Assembly (NCBI GenBank): GCA_031365425.1
Contig: JANLYB010000061.1
Coordinates: 1 to 7,875 of the forward strand
Direction: 5' to 3'
Length of the DNA: 7,875 nucleotides
Source of the DNA: JANXVY01 sp031365425
GTDB lineage: Bacteria > Pseudomonadota > Alphaproteobacteria > Rhizobiales > Hyphomicrobiaceae
In this document: positions 1 through 5,851 of the stretch, piece by piece
How positions within the stretch are numbered: the stretch's first letter is position 1
Layout of the letters: each line of letters opens with the position of its first letter
Program-made: the position numbers and the translations under genes
The notes under the pieces: model-generated
Told to the model about the DNA's origin: nothing
What the model saw: only the letters and a program-made list of their open reading frames with translations
Databases searched by the model: none

Positions 1-1
1 C

Positions 2-865
2 CACGGCTTCACCATCGGCCTGATGGTTACGTTTCTTGGCCTCACCTCGCGCATCATGGCGACCTTCCCCCAACCCGTCGCTGATATCCGCGCCGGGCTA
101 ACCGCTCTGTTCGCCGGTTTCAGATCCTACCGCACCCTCGCATTGGGTGCTGCTGCCGGCACCGCGGCGGTTTGGATCGACAAGTGGGTGTTCTGGTTCT
201 CTCCCGTCGGTGAAAGCGTCAGCGCTGGCCTCGTCCACGCGCCACTTTACGACAGTGCGATGTTCATCTCCTCGCTGGTCATTATCCCCTCGCTGGCGTC
301 GTTCGTCGCCAAGCTCGAAACCGACTTCTTCGAGCGCTACCAGCGCTACTACGGATCCATCAAATCTCACGGAACCATCGAGCAGATCGAGGACGCCCGC
401 CGCCGCCTCTCCGCCCATACCCTCGATACGCTGGTGCTGATTACCATCGCCCAGGTCGGCATGTGCGCCGTGCTTATCATGACCGCGCCGATGCTGGTCG
501 AGGCGCTCAATCTTCAATTCCGCCAGATCGCCATTCTGCGCTTTGGCGCATTGGCCGCCGTGTTTCATTTCATCTTCATTGCGGCGACATCGTTTCTGCT
601 GTTTTTCGACCGGCGTTGGCTCTACCTCGCACTCCAAGTTCTCTTTCTCACTCTCAACCTGACGCTCTCGATCCTCACCGTGAGCCTGGGGCAGGACTAC
701 TATGGCGTCGGCTATTTCCTCGCATGCCTGGTATCGAGCTTCCTCGCTTACATCATGGCAGTGGCAACCTTCGAGAACCTCAACTTCCTCACCTTCATCG
801 GCAATAATCCCTCGATCATCCCCAGCGAAACCCACGCCAAGCGCCCCTGGTACGACCTGCGTTAA
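2..865 (+). CDS. pelG: PelG, Pel exopolysaccharide export membrane protein (3' part, start outside window)
   Basis: The frame is open from the window edge (HGFTIGL precedes the first ATG at 23), so this is most likely the last 287 residues of a longer gene; PelG is usually about 450 residues with about 12 membrane spans. Roughly seven hydrophobic segments are visible. The most diagnostic part is the stretch LETDFFERYQRYYGSI about 90 residues into the visible part, followed by a charged helix and four more spans. The C-terminal ENLNFLTFIGNN resembles the LEYLTF ending I recall for PelG. PelG is a polytopic inner-membrane protein of the MOP-flippase type. It works with PelD, PelE and the PelF glycosyltransferase to polymerise and translocate the cationic Pel polysaccharide for biofilm matrix. 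It normally ends the pelABCDEFG order, which fits the palindromic terminator-like cluster just after its TAA. The assignment is from family recognition, not alignment. Confidence 0.85.
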   Translation, partial: HGFTIGLMVTFLGLTSRIMATFPQPVADIRAGLTALFAGFRSYRTLALGAAAGTAAVWIDKWVFWFSPVGESVSAGLVHAPLYDSAMFISSLVIIPSLASFVAKLETDFFERYQRYYGSIKSHGTIEQIEDARRRLSAHTLDTLVLITIAQVGMCAVLIMTAPMLVEALNLQFRQIAILRFGALAAVFHFIFIAATSFLLFFDRRWLYLALQVLFLTLNLTLSILTVSLGQDYYGVGYFLACLVSSFLAYIMAVATFENLNFLTFIGNNPSIIPSETHAKRPWYDLR

Positions 866-876
866 GGGAGATTGCG

Positions 877-961
877 TAGGGTGCAATAGCGCAGCGTATT
901 GCACCGGCTTCTCCAGCCGCATGCACGATGGTGCAATACGCCAAGAGGCTATTGCACCCTA
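877..961. repeat. Nested REP/BIME-like palindrome pair
   Basis: Four related arms lie between two convergent stop codons. Arm 877-890 (TAGGGTGCAATAGC) is the perfect reverse complement of 948-961. Inside it, 894-905 (GCGTATTGCACC) is the perfect reverse complement of 930-941. Each half can also fold alone: GGTGCAATA 880-888 with TATTGCACC 897-905 (8-nt loop GCGCAGCG), and 930-938 with 950-958 (11-nt loop). This is the layout of two inverted REP units, as in BIMEs. The sequence recalls the AGGGTG...GCGCAGCG...CACC palindromes that I remember as widespread between genes in Bradyrhizobium relatives. Its place suggests a two-way terminator or mRNA-stabilising element. Confidence 0.8.
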
Positions 962-995
962 AGCCCACAATGGCAGACCGTTGGATTCGCTCGGC

Positions 996-1433
996 TCACA
1001 TCCCCGCCAACGCCGCTTTCAACTTGGCCGCATTTACCGCCAGCACATCGCCGCTTTCCATGTCGCCGGTATGCGGCTTGAGCTTGATCCCTACAAATCG
1101 CGGGATCACGTGAAAATGAAGATGGAACACCGACTGCCCGCCGGCCGCTTCGTTGTATTGTATGATCGAGATGCCGTCGGCTGCGAACGCGGCCTTTGCC
1201 GCCCGCGCGATTTTCTGAACGACGGGCAGAATATGGGCGAGTGTCGCTGCATCGGCGTCGAGCAAGTTCCGGCACGCGGCTTTTGGCAGGATCAGCGTAT
1301 GCCCTGGCCCTTGAGGCATTACATCCATGAAGGCAACGGTATGAGCATCCTCGTGCACGCGGTGGCTCGGTATTTCCCCGCGCAGAATTTTCGCAAACAC
1401 ATTGTTGGAGTCGTATGTCGGTGTGCCGGTCAT
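996..1433 (-). CDS. HIT (histidine triad) family protein
   Basis: This 145-residue protein is the usual length for the HIT/HINT fold. The signature is FHLHFHVIP, with the triad at H104, H106 and H108; H108 should be close to the residue that attacks the alpha-phosphate. The N-terminal part has the typical HINT order: VFAKILRGEIPSHRVHED (residues 12-29), then FMDVMPQGPGHTLILPK (35-51). The zinc-binding Cys-x-x-Cys often seen in bacterial HINT proteins (CIFC) is replaced here by NVFA, so this is the non-zinc form. HIT proteins are cytoplasmic nucleoside phosphoramidase/nucleotide hydrolases acting on AMP-linked substrates; the substrate here is unknown. The start at 1433 is preceded by AGGG about six bases upstream. 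The gene stands alone and is convergent with pelG. Confidence 0.93.
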   Translation of the reverse strand: MTGTPTYDSNNVFAKILRGEIPSHRVHEDAHTVAFMDVMPQGPGHTLILPKAACRNLLDADAATLAHILPVVQKIARAAKAAFAADGISIIQYNEAAGGQSVFHLHFHVIPRFVGIKLKPHTGDMESGDVLAVNAAKLKAALAGM

Positions 1434-1740
1434 GATTGCCCTGTCGCTACTGAGTTTTGCCTGCCACCTTACCCCATCGAAGTGCCAGACAAAATGGAGC
1501 CGCTAGCCCGCCGTCCACATAAATTGAAATCGAGTGGAGCGAAAATTTCCAGCGCGGCCCTTAAAACCTCATCGCAACGCATCATATGGAGCAAGAAAAT
1601 CACGCGGCAAGAAAATGCTGTGTGGTGCCCGCTCAACCTCTACTTCAAAGCCACGAAGCAGGTTAACTGCAGACATAAAGCCGCAGTAAATTTGGCGTAA
1701 CGCGTCATCCTACATACGTTTTTCTCGGAGAAATTTGGTT
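1434..1740. other. Intergenic region without a convincing gene
   Basis: This gap separates the divergent HIT gene and the exported-protein gene. An open frame on the + strand runs through from the antisense of the HIT gene to 1700. Its translation here has no recognisable domain, and it exists mostly because the opposite strand codes. The region should hold both promoters. A weak sigma70-like candidate for the rightward gene is TTGGCG (1692-1697), 17 bases, then TACGTT (1715-1720). No tRNA, riboswitch or strong hairpin was seen. Confidence 0.4.
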
Positions 1741-2148
1741 ATGCGCCACATCATTTCAGCCCTGCGCGCCGCAACCATCGGCGCAGTCGCCTCCGTGTCC
1801 GTTTTCGCTGCTCCCGCTGTCGCCTCAGCAGACGGGCTTTCTGGGTCCTGGCGCGGTAACGGCTCTGTTGTTCTTCCGTCTGGCGCGACTGAAAAGGCGC
1901 GTTGCCGGGTATCGTTCTCCAAGCAAGGCGGTAGGAGCTACTCGATGAATGCCGTGTGCGCGTCGAGTTCAACCCGGGTCGCCCAAACGGCGTCGCTGGA
2001 GCAAGTCGGCGCTAATCGCTACTCTGGGGAGTTCACCAACACCGAATACGGCGTCACTGGGAGAATCAATCTCACGCTAAGTGGCAGCAGCCTCAGCGCA
2101 AATCTGAATGGCGGCGGCGCGAGCGCATTCTTTAATCTTAACCGCTGA
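1741..2148 (+). CDS. Small exported hypothetical protein
   Basis: This is a 135-residue protein of unknown function. A clear Sec signal peptide (residues 1-30) has R9 in its n-region, a hydrophobic core and an ASA cleavage site before D31. The mature part of about 105 residues is rich in Ser, Gly and Thr, with alternating hydrophobic residues, as in a small beta-barrel or beta-sandwich. Two cysteines (C55 in KARCRV, C73 in NAVCAS) could form a disulphide in the periplasm. The sequence begins GSWRGNGSVVLPSG and contains GANRYSGEF. I recall similar uncharacterised proteins in rhizobia, but know no function for them. ATG 1741 was chosen with GGAG at 1727-1730; the in-frame TTG at 1735 is too close to that site. 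It is probably transcribed alone and ends just before a hairpin. Confidence 0.8.
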   Translation: MRHIISALRAATIGAVASVSVFAAPAVASADGLSGSWRGNGSVVLPSGATEKARCRVSFSKQGGRSYSMNAVCASSSTRVAQTASLEQVGANRYSGEFTNTEYGVTGRINLTLSGSSLSANLNGGGASAFFNLNR

Positions 2149-2171
2149 CGACGTTTCAATTGCGTCTCGTT

Positions 2172-2192
2172 CCCTCTCCTCCTGGGAGAGGG
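2172..2192. terminator. Hairpin between convergent genes
   Basis: CCCTCTCC (2172-2179) pairs perfectly with GGAGAGGG (2185-2192) across a 5-nt loop. It lies 23 bases after the exported-protein stop and 9 bases before the stop of the FemAB-like gene on the other strand. There is no T-run on either side, so intrinsic termination is uncertain. The motif resembles CCCTCTCC...GGAGAGGG repeats that are common between genes in many proteobacteria, so it may also be a dispersed REP-like element. Confidence 0.55.
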
Positions 2193-2201
2193 TGCGGGGC
2201 A

Positions 2202-3413
2202 TCAATCATGCTCCTCCCGTTCCGCGTCCGCCGCTACCTTCCGGAACGGGCCAGCCTCCGTATAGAGCGCTGAAGCCTCCGACACTGCCGCGCGCTCGTG
2301 CACCAAGAACCGCTCGACCGCCTGCCGGAAGCCCAGATCTGGGATCCAGTGTGCCGAATACGTCGTCACCGGCATATACCCGCGTGCGAGTTTATGTTCG
2401 CCCTGGGCGCCCGCTTCCACACGCTCTAGTCCATGCTCGATCGCATAGGCAATCGCCTGATAGTAACAGACCTCGAAATGCAGGCTTGGGTGCTGCTCGA
2501 TAGCCCCCCAATACCGCCCATACAGGGTATCACCGCCGATAAGATTGAGCGCACCGGCAATCAGCCTCCCGCCCTGCTTGGCAAACACCAGCAGACACCG
2601 GTCCGCCATCGCCGAACCGAGCAACGAAAAGAACTTGCGGTTCAAATACGGCTGACCCCATTTGCGGCTGCCCGTGTCCATGTAAAACGCGTATATTGCG
2701 TCCCAATGCGCCTCGGTGATCTCCGCCCCCGTTACGCGCTCAATGACGATGCCGTTCGAACCCGCCTGCTCCCGCTCCTTGCGGACCGCCTTGCGCTTGC
2801 GCGATGCAAACGTCGCTAGGAAATCGTCGAACGATCCATACCCCGCGTTGCTCCAGTGAAACTGCTGCCCGGTCCGCACCAGGAAACCAAGCTTTGCCAG
2901 CCGCGCTGAACACGCTTCATCCAAAAACGTTAGATGAAGCGTCGATGCGTTGGTTTCATCCGTCAAGGCCACCAGCGCCGAGGCTAATTGTGCCTCGCGC
3001 GCGTCATGATCGGGTCCCGGCGGGACCAGCAACCGCGGCCCCGGTACCGGCGTAAACGGCACCGCGACCTGAAGTTTGGGATAATACCGGCCTCCCGCCC
3101 TGACATAAGCATCAGCCCACGCGTGATCGAACACGTACTCGCCTTGGCTGTGCCCCTTTGCATAGGCAGGCGCGCAGGCAATGATTTTCCCCGCATCGTC
3201 CTCAAGCACGGCATGACGTGGACGCCAGCCCGTGCGTCCGCCGGCACATCCAGCCTCTTCGAGCGCCGCCAGAAACCCATGCGCCACAAACGGATTGAAT
3301 GACGCCGCGCGCGGATTGGCGCACGCGTCCCACTGCGTTGCCTCAATCTCGCAGATCCGCGGCACGACCTTCGCCTTCAAAGTCTGCTCTCGCTGATGAT
3401 CGTCATCGGGCAT
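2202..3413 (-). CDS. FemAB-like GNAT-fold protein (DUF482 / PF04339 type)
   Basis: This 403-residue protein has no signal peptide and is the usual length for the family often annotated as peptidoglycan biosynthesis/recognition protein or GNAT N-acetyltransferase. Recognisable landmarks are NPFVAHGFLAALEEAGCAG near residue 40, the basic segment FASRKRKAVRKEREQA in the middle, GRYWGAIEQHPSLHFEVCYYQAI in the second acyltransferase-like half, and ARGYMPVTTYSAHWI near the C-terminus. The fold is a doubled GNAT domain, as in FemA/FemX enzymes that add amino acids to peptidoglycan precursors. For this branch no substrate is established that I know of, so aminoacyl or acyl transfer is inferred from the fold alone. 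It is divergent from the M48 peptidase gene and shares its upstream region. Confidence 0.85.
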   Translation of the reverse strand: MPDDDHQREQTLKAKVVPRICEIEATQWDACANPRAASFNPFVAHGFLAALEEAGCAGGRTGWRPRHAVLEDDAGKIIACAPAYAKGHSQGEYVFDHAWADAYVRAGGRYYPKLQVAVPFTPVPGPRLLVPPGPDHDAREAQLASALVALTDETNASTLHLTFLDEACSARLAKLGFLVRTGQQFHWSNAGYGSFDDFLATFASRKRKAVRKEREQAGSNGIVIERVTGAEITEAHWDAIYAFYMDTGSRKWGQPYLNRKFFSLLGSAMADRCLLVFAKQGGRLIAGALNLIGGDTLYGRYWGAIEQHPSLHFEVCYYQAIAYAIEHGLERVEAGAQGEHKLARGYMPVTTYSAHWIPDLGFRQAVERFLVHERAAVSEASALYTEAGPFRKVAADAEREEHD

Positions 3414-3555
3414 AACTCATCCTGTCAGCCACCCGCTTTGATACGCACCGGCCGCAAGAAGGATCTGGGTCAAGCGCTAATCCGATGGAAAAGACCGTAT
3501 ACAATTCCTATACTGTAGCCTTGACTATGGGGACGATGTCTTAGGAGATCCAGGG
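3414..3555. promoter_or_regulatory. Divergent promoter region with a short dyad
   Basis: This 142-bp gap lies between the FemAB-like gene (-) and the M48 peptidase gene (+) and must hold at least one promoter. A dyad GTATA (3497-3501) / TATAC (3509-3513) with a 7-bp centre lies about 43 bases before the peptidase start. The TATACT within it could be a -10 box, but no matching -35 is clear. AGGAG (3543-3547) is a strong ribosome-binding site 8 bases before ATG 3556. Confidence 0.35.
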
Positions 3556-4371
3556 ATGAGTGCACTGCGCAACATGGCGGCAGCAGTTCTGGTGGCCACA
3601 GCGATTGCAGCCCCTGCGTCTGCCAAGGAACCCGTCGAGGGTGTCAAGGTCGGCCGCATGTCGATCCTGCGCAATCTCGTCTCGGAAGAAAAACTGGAGC
3701 AGCAAGCCGGCCTCCAGTACGACGCGCTGACCCGAAAAGCCTATCAGTCCCAGGCGCTGCTTGGCGACAACCACGCGACCACCAAGCGCGTCCGCATGAT
3801 TGCCAACGACATGCTCCCCCACGCCAACAAATTCAACGAGCGCGCCAAGACCTGGAAGTGGGAAATCAACGTCATCAACTCGCCGACCATCAACGCGTTC
3901 TGCATGCCCGGTGGCAAGATCGTCGTCTTCACCGGCATCATCGAAAAGTTGCAGATGACCGATGATGAAATCGCGCTCGTTGTCGGCCACGAGATCGCTC
4001 ACGCTCTGCGGGAGCATTCCCGCGCTCGTGCCGCCAAATCGACCATTACCAACGTCGGCGCGATTGCAGCAGGCCTGCTCATCGGCGGCAATGTCGGCCA
4101 ATTGGCCCAGGTCGGGGGCGATCTCCTCGGCCGCCGCTTCAGCCGCACGGATGAAACCGAAGCTGATCTCGTCGGCATGGAGCTTGCCGCGCGCGCCGCC
4201 TACGATCACCGGGCCTGCGTTCACCTGTGGGAAAAAATGAGCCAAGTATACAAAGGCGCTCCCCCGCAATGGCTCTCGACCCACCCCTCCGGCACCACCC
4301 GCATCCAGACCTTTAAAGACAACATCAAAGACGTTCTGCCGCTGTATGAGAAAGCGAAAGCGGGGGGGTGA
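3556..4371 (+). CDS. Exported M48 family zinc metallopeptidase
   Basis: A 271-residue protein with a Sec signal peptide (cleavage after ASA, residue 23; no lipobox cysteine), so probably a soluble periplasmic protease. The M48 catalytic motif is VGHEIAHALREHSRAR: H145 and H149 bind zinc and E146 is the catalytic base. The third ligand should be E200 in DETEADLVG. The conserved strand before it, INAFCMPGGKIVVFTGII, is typical of the YggG/LoiP-BepA side of the family. A glycine-rich hydrophobic stretch follows the active site (about residues 163-185), and WLSTHPSGTTRIQ is the family's usual ending. The likely role is envelope protein quality control; the substrate is unknown. The start is supported by AGGAG 8 bases upstream. 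The TIR gene follows 77 bases later on the same strand, so co-transcription is possible. The length is normal for a single-domain M48 without TPRs. Confidence 0.93.
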   Translation: MSALRNMAAAVLVATAIAAPASAKEPVEGVKVGRMSILRNLVSEEKLEQQAGLQYDALTRKAYQSQALLGDNHATTKRVRMIANDMLPHANKFNERAKTWKWEINVINSPTINAFCMPGGKIVVFTGIIEKLQMTDDEIALVVGHEIAHALREHSRARAAKSTITNVGAIAAGLLIGGNVGQLAQVGGDLLGRRFSRTDETEADLVGMELAARAAYDHRACVHLWEKMSQVYKGAPPQWLSTHPSGTTRIQTFKDNIKDVLPLYEKAKAGG

Positions 4372-4448
4372 ATTTCGATCGTCCAACGCCGCCCTTTCAT
4401 TATGGCCGCGAAGGTGGCCACCCTCGACACCGCTCAGCGGGGAAAATC

Positions 4449-5135
4449 ATGGCAGGCGGAATTTTCGTTTCCTACCGGCGCGATAGCTACCGGCATGCCG
4501 CTGGCCGTTTCCACGATAAACTCGCCTTGCACTTCGCCCGCGATCAGATTTTCATGGACGTGGACGCGATCGAGCCAGGGCTCGATTTCGTGAAGGTTCT
4601 GCATGAGCGGGTGGGAACCTGCGATGTGCTTGTTGCCGTCATCAGTCCGGCGTGGCTCGACGCCAGGGACGAGGCTGGCCACCGCCGGCTTGACGACCCG
4701 GATGATTTCGTCCGCATTGAGATCGAGGCGGCATTGGCCCGCGATGTTCGCGTCGTTCCCGTCCTCGTCGGTGGTGCCACGGTCCCACGAGAATCCGACC
4801 TGCCTGAAACACTCAAACCCTTAGCGCGCCGGCATGCTGTCGTTCTCAATCACACCACTTTTGGCCGCGATATGGACGCCCTGATTAAGGTGCTGGAAAA
4901 AGATGTGCGGCCAAAGGAGAATGGTTTGTCTGGAGGGGGCAAGCAAGCCGCCGGGGCAGAAACAGCCGGAAAGGTCGATAGCATTTCACGAAATCCCATC
5001 CCGACTGAGGCCACGGGCCATCAGCGTCAGACCGAAGGCGAAGCGCCAAACAAAAAAGCGTTCGCAGTCGTAGTCGGTTTGCTTGCGATTCTCTTTGCGT
5101 GCGTCATGTTGTTAGTTTTTTGGTTCCATGCCTGA
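4449..5135 (+). CDS. TIR-domain protein with C-terminal membrane anchor
   Basis: A 228-residue protein. The TIR domain occupies about residues 1-155: GGIFVSYRRDSY (strand A/box 1), DQIFMDVDAIEPG (BB-loop region), CDVLVAVISPAWL (strand D), then DFVRIEIEAALARDVRVVPVLVGG. By position E91 in RIEIEAAL matches the catalytic glutamate of NAD-cleaving TIR domains. After a polar Ser/Gly/Thr/Glu-rich linker (about 156-200) comes a single hydrophobic span, about 204-226 (AFAVVVGLLAILFACVMLLV), ending WFHA. The predicted topology is a cytoplasmic TIR tethered at its C-terminus. The ATG at 4449 is preferred because the TIR strand begins at once and GGGGA lies 5 bases upstream. An in-frame GTG at 4368 overlaps the peptidase stop (GTGA) and would add 27 residues of no recognisable fold. 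Bacterial TIR proteins are often NADases in defence or signalling; this one's function is not established. Confidence 0.88.
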   Translation: MAGGIFVSYRRDSYRHAAGRFHDKLALHFARDQIFMDVDAIEPGLDFVKVLHERVGTCDVLVAVISPAWLDARDEAGHRRLDDPDDFVRIEIEAALARDVRVVPVLVGGATVPRESDLPETLKPLARRHAVVLNHTTFGRDMDALIKVLEKDVRPKENGLSGGGKQAAGAETAGKVDSISRNPIPTEATGHQRQTEGEAPNKKAFAVVVGLLAILFACVMLLVFWFHA

Positions 5136-5139
5136 ATAT

Positions 5140-5160
5140 GGATAGGCGCGTTATCCTTTT
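5140..5160 (+). terminator. Possible intrinsic terminator after the TIR gene
   Basis: GGATA (5140-5144) pairs with TATCC (5152-5156) over a 7-nt loop and is followed at once by TTTT (5157-5160), five bases after the TIR stop codon. The stem is short, so it is weak, but its place and T-run are as expected. Confidence 0.4.
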
Positions 5161-5171
5161 GCTTGTCATTC

Positions 5172-5201
5172 TTGCAAACTGGAAATGCAAAGACTAATAA
5201 T
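5172..5201 (+). promoter_or_regulatory. Sigma70-like promoter for the small secreted peptide gene
   Basis: TTGCAA (5172-5177) and AATAAT (5196-5201) are separated by 18 bases; TAATAA with a 17-base spacer is the alternative. It sits in an AT-rich stretch about 65 bases before the ATG at 5267. TTGCA (5172-5176) and TGCAA (5186-5190) form a short inverted repeat over the -35 box, which could be an operator half-site pair. Confidence 0.45.
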
Positions 5202-5266
5202 GAATTGCCGGAAATAAAATTGCTTTTCGATTTCTGGATGTGTAGCCCCAGAGGAAAGTCAGTTCG

Positions 5267-5470
5267 ATGAAGCGCAAATTTTCTAGTCATATTGGTGTCT
5301 TAACAGTGATCGTGGTTTCCATGCTTGGAACCGCGATTGCGCATGCCGCGACCACGAAACCAGCCAAGCCGGACCTGGGTGGTTCGTTGAGTACGACGGT
5401 CGAGTGCAAGCCGGGCTGGTCGCTGATGCTCGTTCCCGGCGCCGGCAGACCTCGTTGCGTCAAAGATTAA
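5267..5470 (+). CDS. Small secreted peptide, hypothetical
   Basis: This is a 67-residue product of unknown function. Residues 1-27 form a Sec signal peptide: basic MKRK start, hydrophobic core VLTVIVVSMLGTAIA, cleavage after AHA. The mature peptide is only about 40 residues, with a Lys/Pro-rich start (TKPAKPD) and two cysteines (C47 in VECKPGW and C64 in RPRCVKD) that bracket PGWSLMLVPGAGRPR and could form one disulphide. GAGGAAAG (5251-5258) is a plausible ribosome-binding site, somewhat far from the ATG. Its own promoter-like sequence and a strong hairpin after the stop argue for a separate transcript. I do not recognise the family. Support comes from the signal peptide and flanking signals, not from homology. 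Confidence 0.65.
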   Translation: MKRKFSSHIGVLTVIVVSMLGTAIAHAATTKPAKPDLGGSLSTTVECKPGWSLMLVPGAGRPRCVKD

Positions 5471-5535
5471 GTAGCCGGCAGCCAATGAACTGGCCGTGTC
5501 CCAACTAGCTGGTGATACTGACGTCGAGATCTTAA

Positions 5536-5560
5536 ATCCGGCGGCGCGCGACCGCCGGAT
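5536..5560. terminator. Strong hairpin between convergent genes
   Basis: ATCCGGCGG (5536-5544) is the perfect complement of CCGCCGGAT (5552-5560) with a 7-nt loop. It lies between the stop of the small secreted peptide gene and the glsB stop on the other strand, where a two-way terminator would be expected. The flanks are A/T-rich (CTTAAA before, CTAAAATCGTTT after), which gives partial U-tracts in both directions. Confidence 0.65.
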
Positions 5561-5584
5561 CTAAAATCGTTTATGGCTGAGTGG

Positions 5585-5851
5585 TCAGCGCCTGATCAGC
5601 CCGAGGCCGAAGATAAACACCACCGCGCCGATGAGCGCGCTGATGACCGCGCCAACGAGGCCGCTGCCGATGTGGACGCCAAGCACGCCGAGGAGCCAGC
5701 CGCCGACGAACGCGCCGATGATGCCGGTGATGATCGTATCGACAAGATGATTGCCGGTAAGACTAAGGCCGCCCCGGTTCATGACAAGGCTGGCGAGCCA
5801 ACCGGCTACGCCGCCGACAATAAGCCAGATAATCAGAGATTCTGCAGACAT
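5585..5851 (-). CDS. GlsB/YeaQ/YmgE family stress-response membrane protein
   Basis: This 88-residue, strongly hydrophobic, glycine-rich protein is the length typical of the transglycosylase-associated family (PF04226). Three membrane spans are visible: about residues 5-24 (LIIWLIVGGVAGWLASLVM), 37-57 (VDTIITGIIGAFVGGWLLGV) and 63-85. GLGLIRR at the end places basic residues at the membrane face. The GxxxG-rich pattern in each span fits close helix packing. Members are induced by stress in several bacteria, but the molecular activity is not known. The start at 5851 is set by a strong ribosome-binding site, GGGAGGG (complement of 5858-5864). An in-frame ATG at 5881 would lie upstream of that site and is rejected. 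The gene is divergent from the molybdopterin oxidoreductase gene. Confidence 0.93.
   Translation of the reverse strand: MSAESLIIWLIVGGVAGWLASLVMNRGGLSLTGNHLVDTIITGIIGAFVGGWLLGVLGVHIGSGLVGAVISALIGAVVFIFGLGLIRR

Noticed and set aside
98..922. Long open frame on the - strand opposite pelG (274 codons)
   Set aside because: It is antisense to a well-recognised membrane protein. Its translation is charged and rich in Glu, Gly and Arg with no domain, as expected from the reverse of hydrophobic codons in GC-rich DNA.
981..1700. Open frame on the + strand across the HIT gene and the following gap (239 codons)
   Set aside because: Half of it is the shadow of the HIT gene, the rest has no recognisable motif, and no ribosome-binding site supports its start.
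3521..3538. TTGACT at 3521 as a -35 box for the peptidase gene
   Set aside because: A -10 box at the right distance would fall at or beyond the ribosome-binding site (3543-3547), leaving no room for a leader, and no TATAAT-like sequence is there.
3541..4386. Open frame on the - strand opposite the M48 peptidase gene (281 codons)
   Set aside because: The sense strand has the signal peptide, HExxH motif and ribosome-binding site. The antisense product is an Asp/Gly/Val-rich mirror without a fold signature.
3556..5470. A known anti-phage system such as CBASS, Thoeris or a TIR-Argonaute pair
   Set aside because: No cyclase, ThsA-like protein, Argonaute or STING domain is visible; one TIR protein beside a generic M48 protease is not enough to claim a named system.
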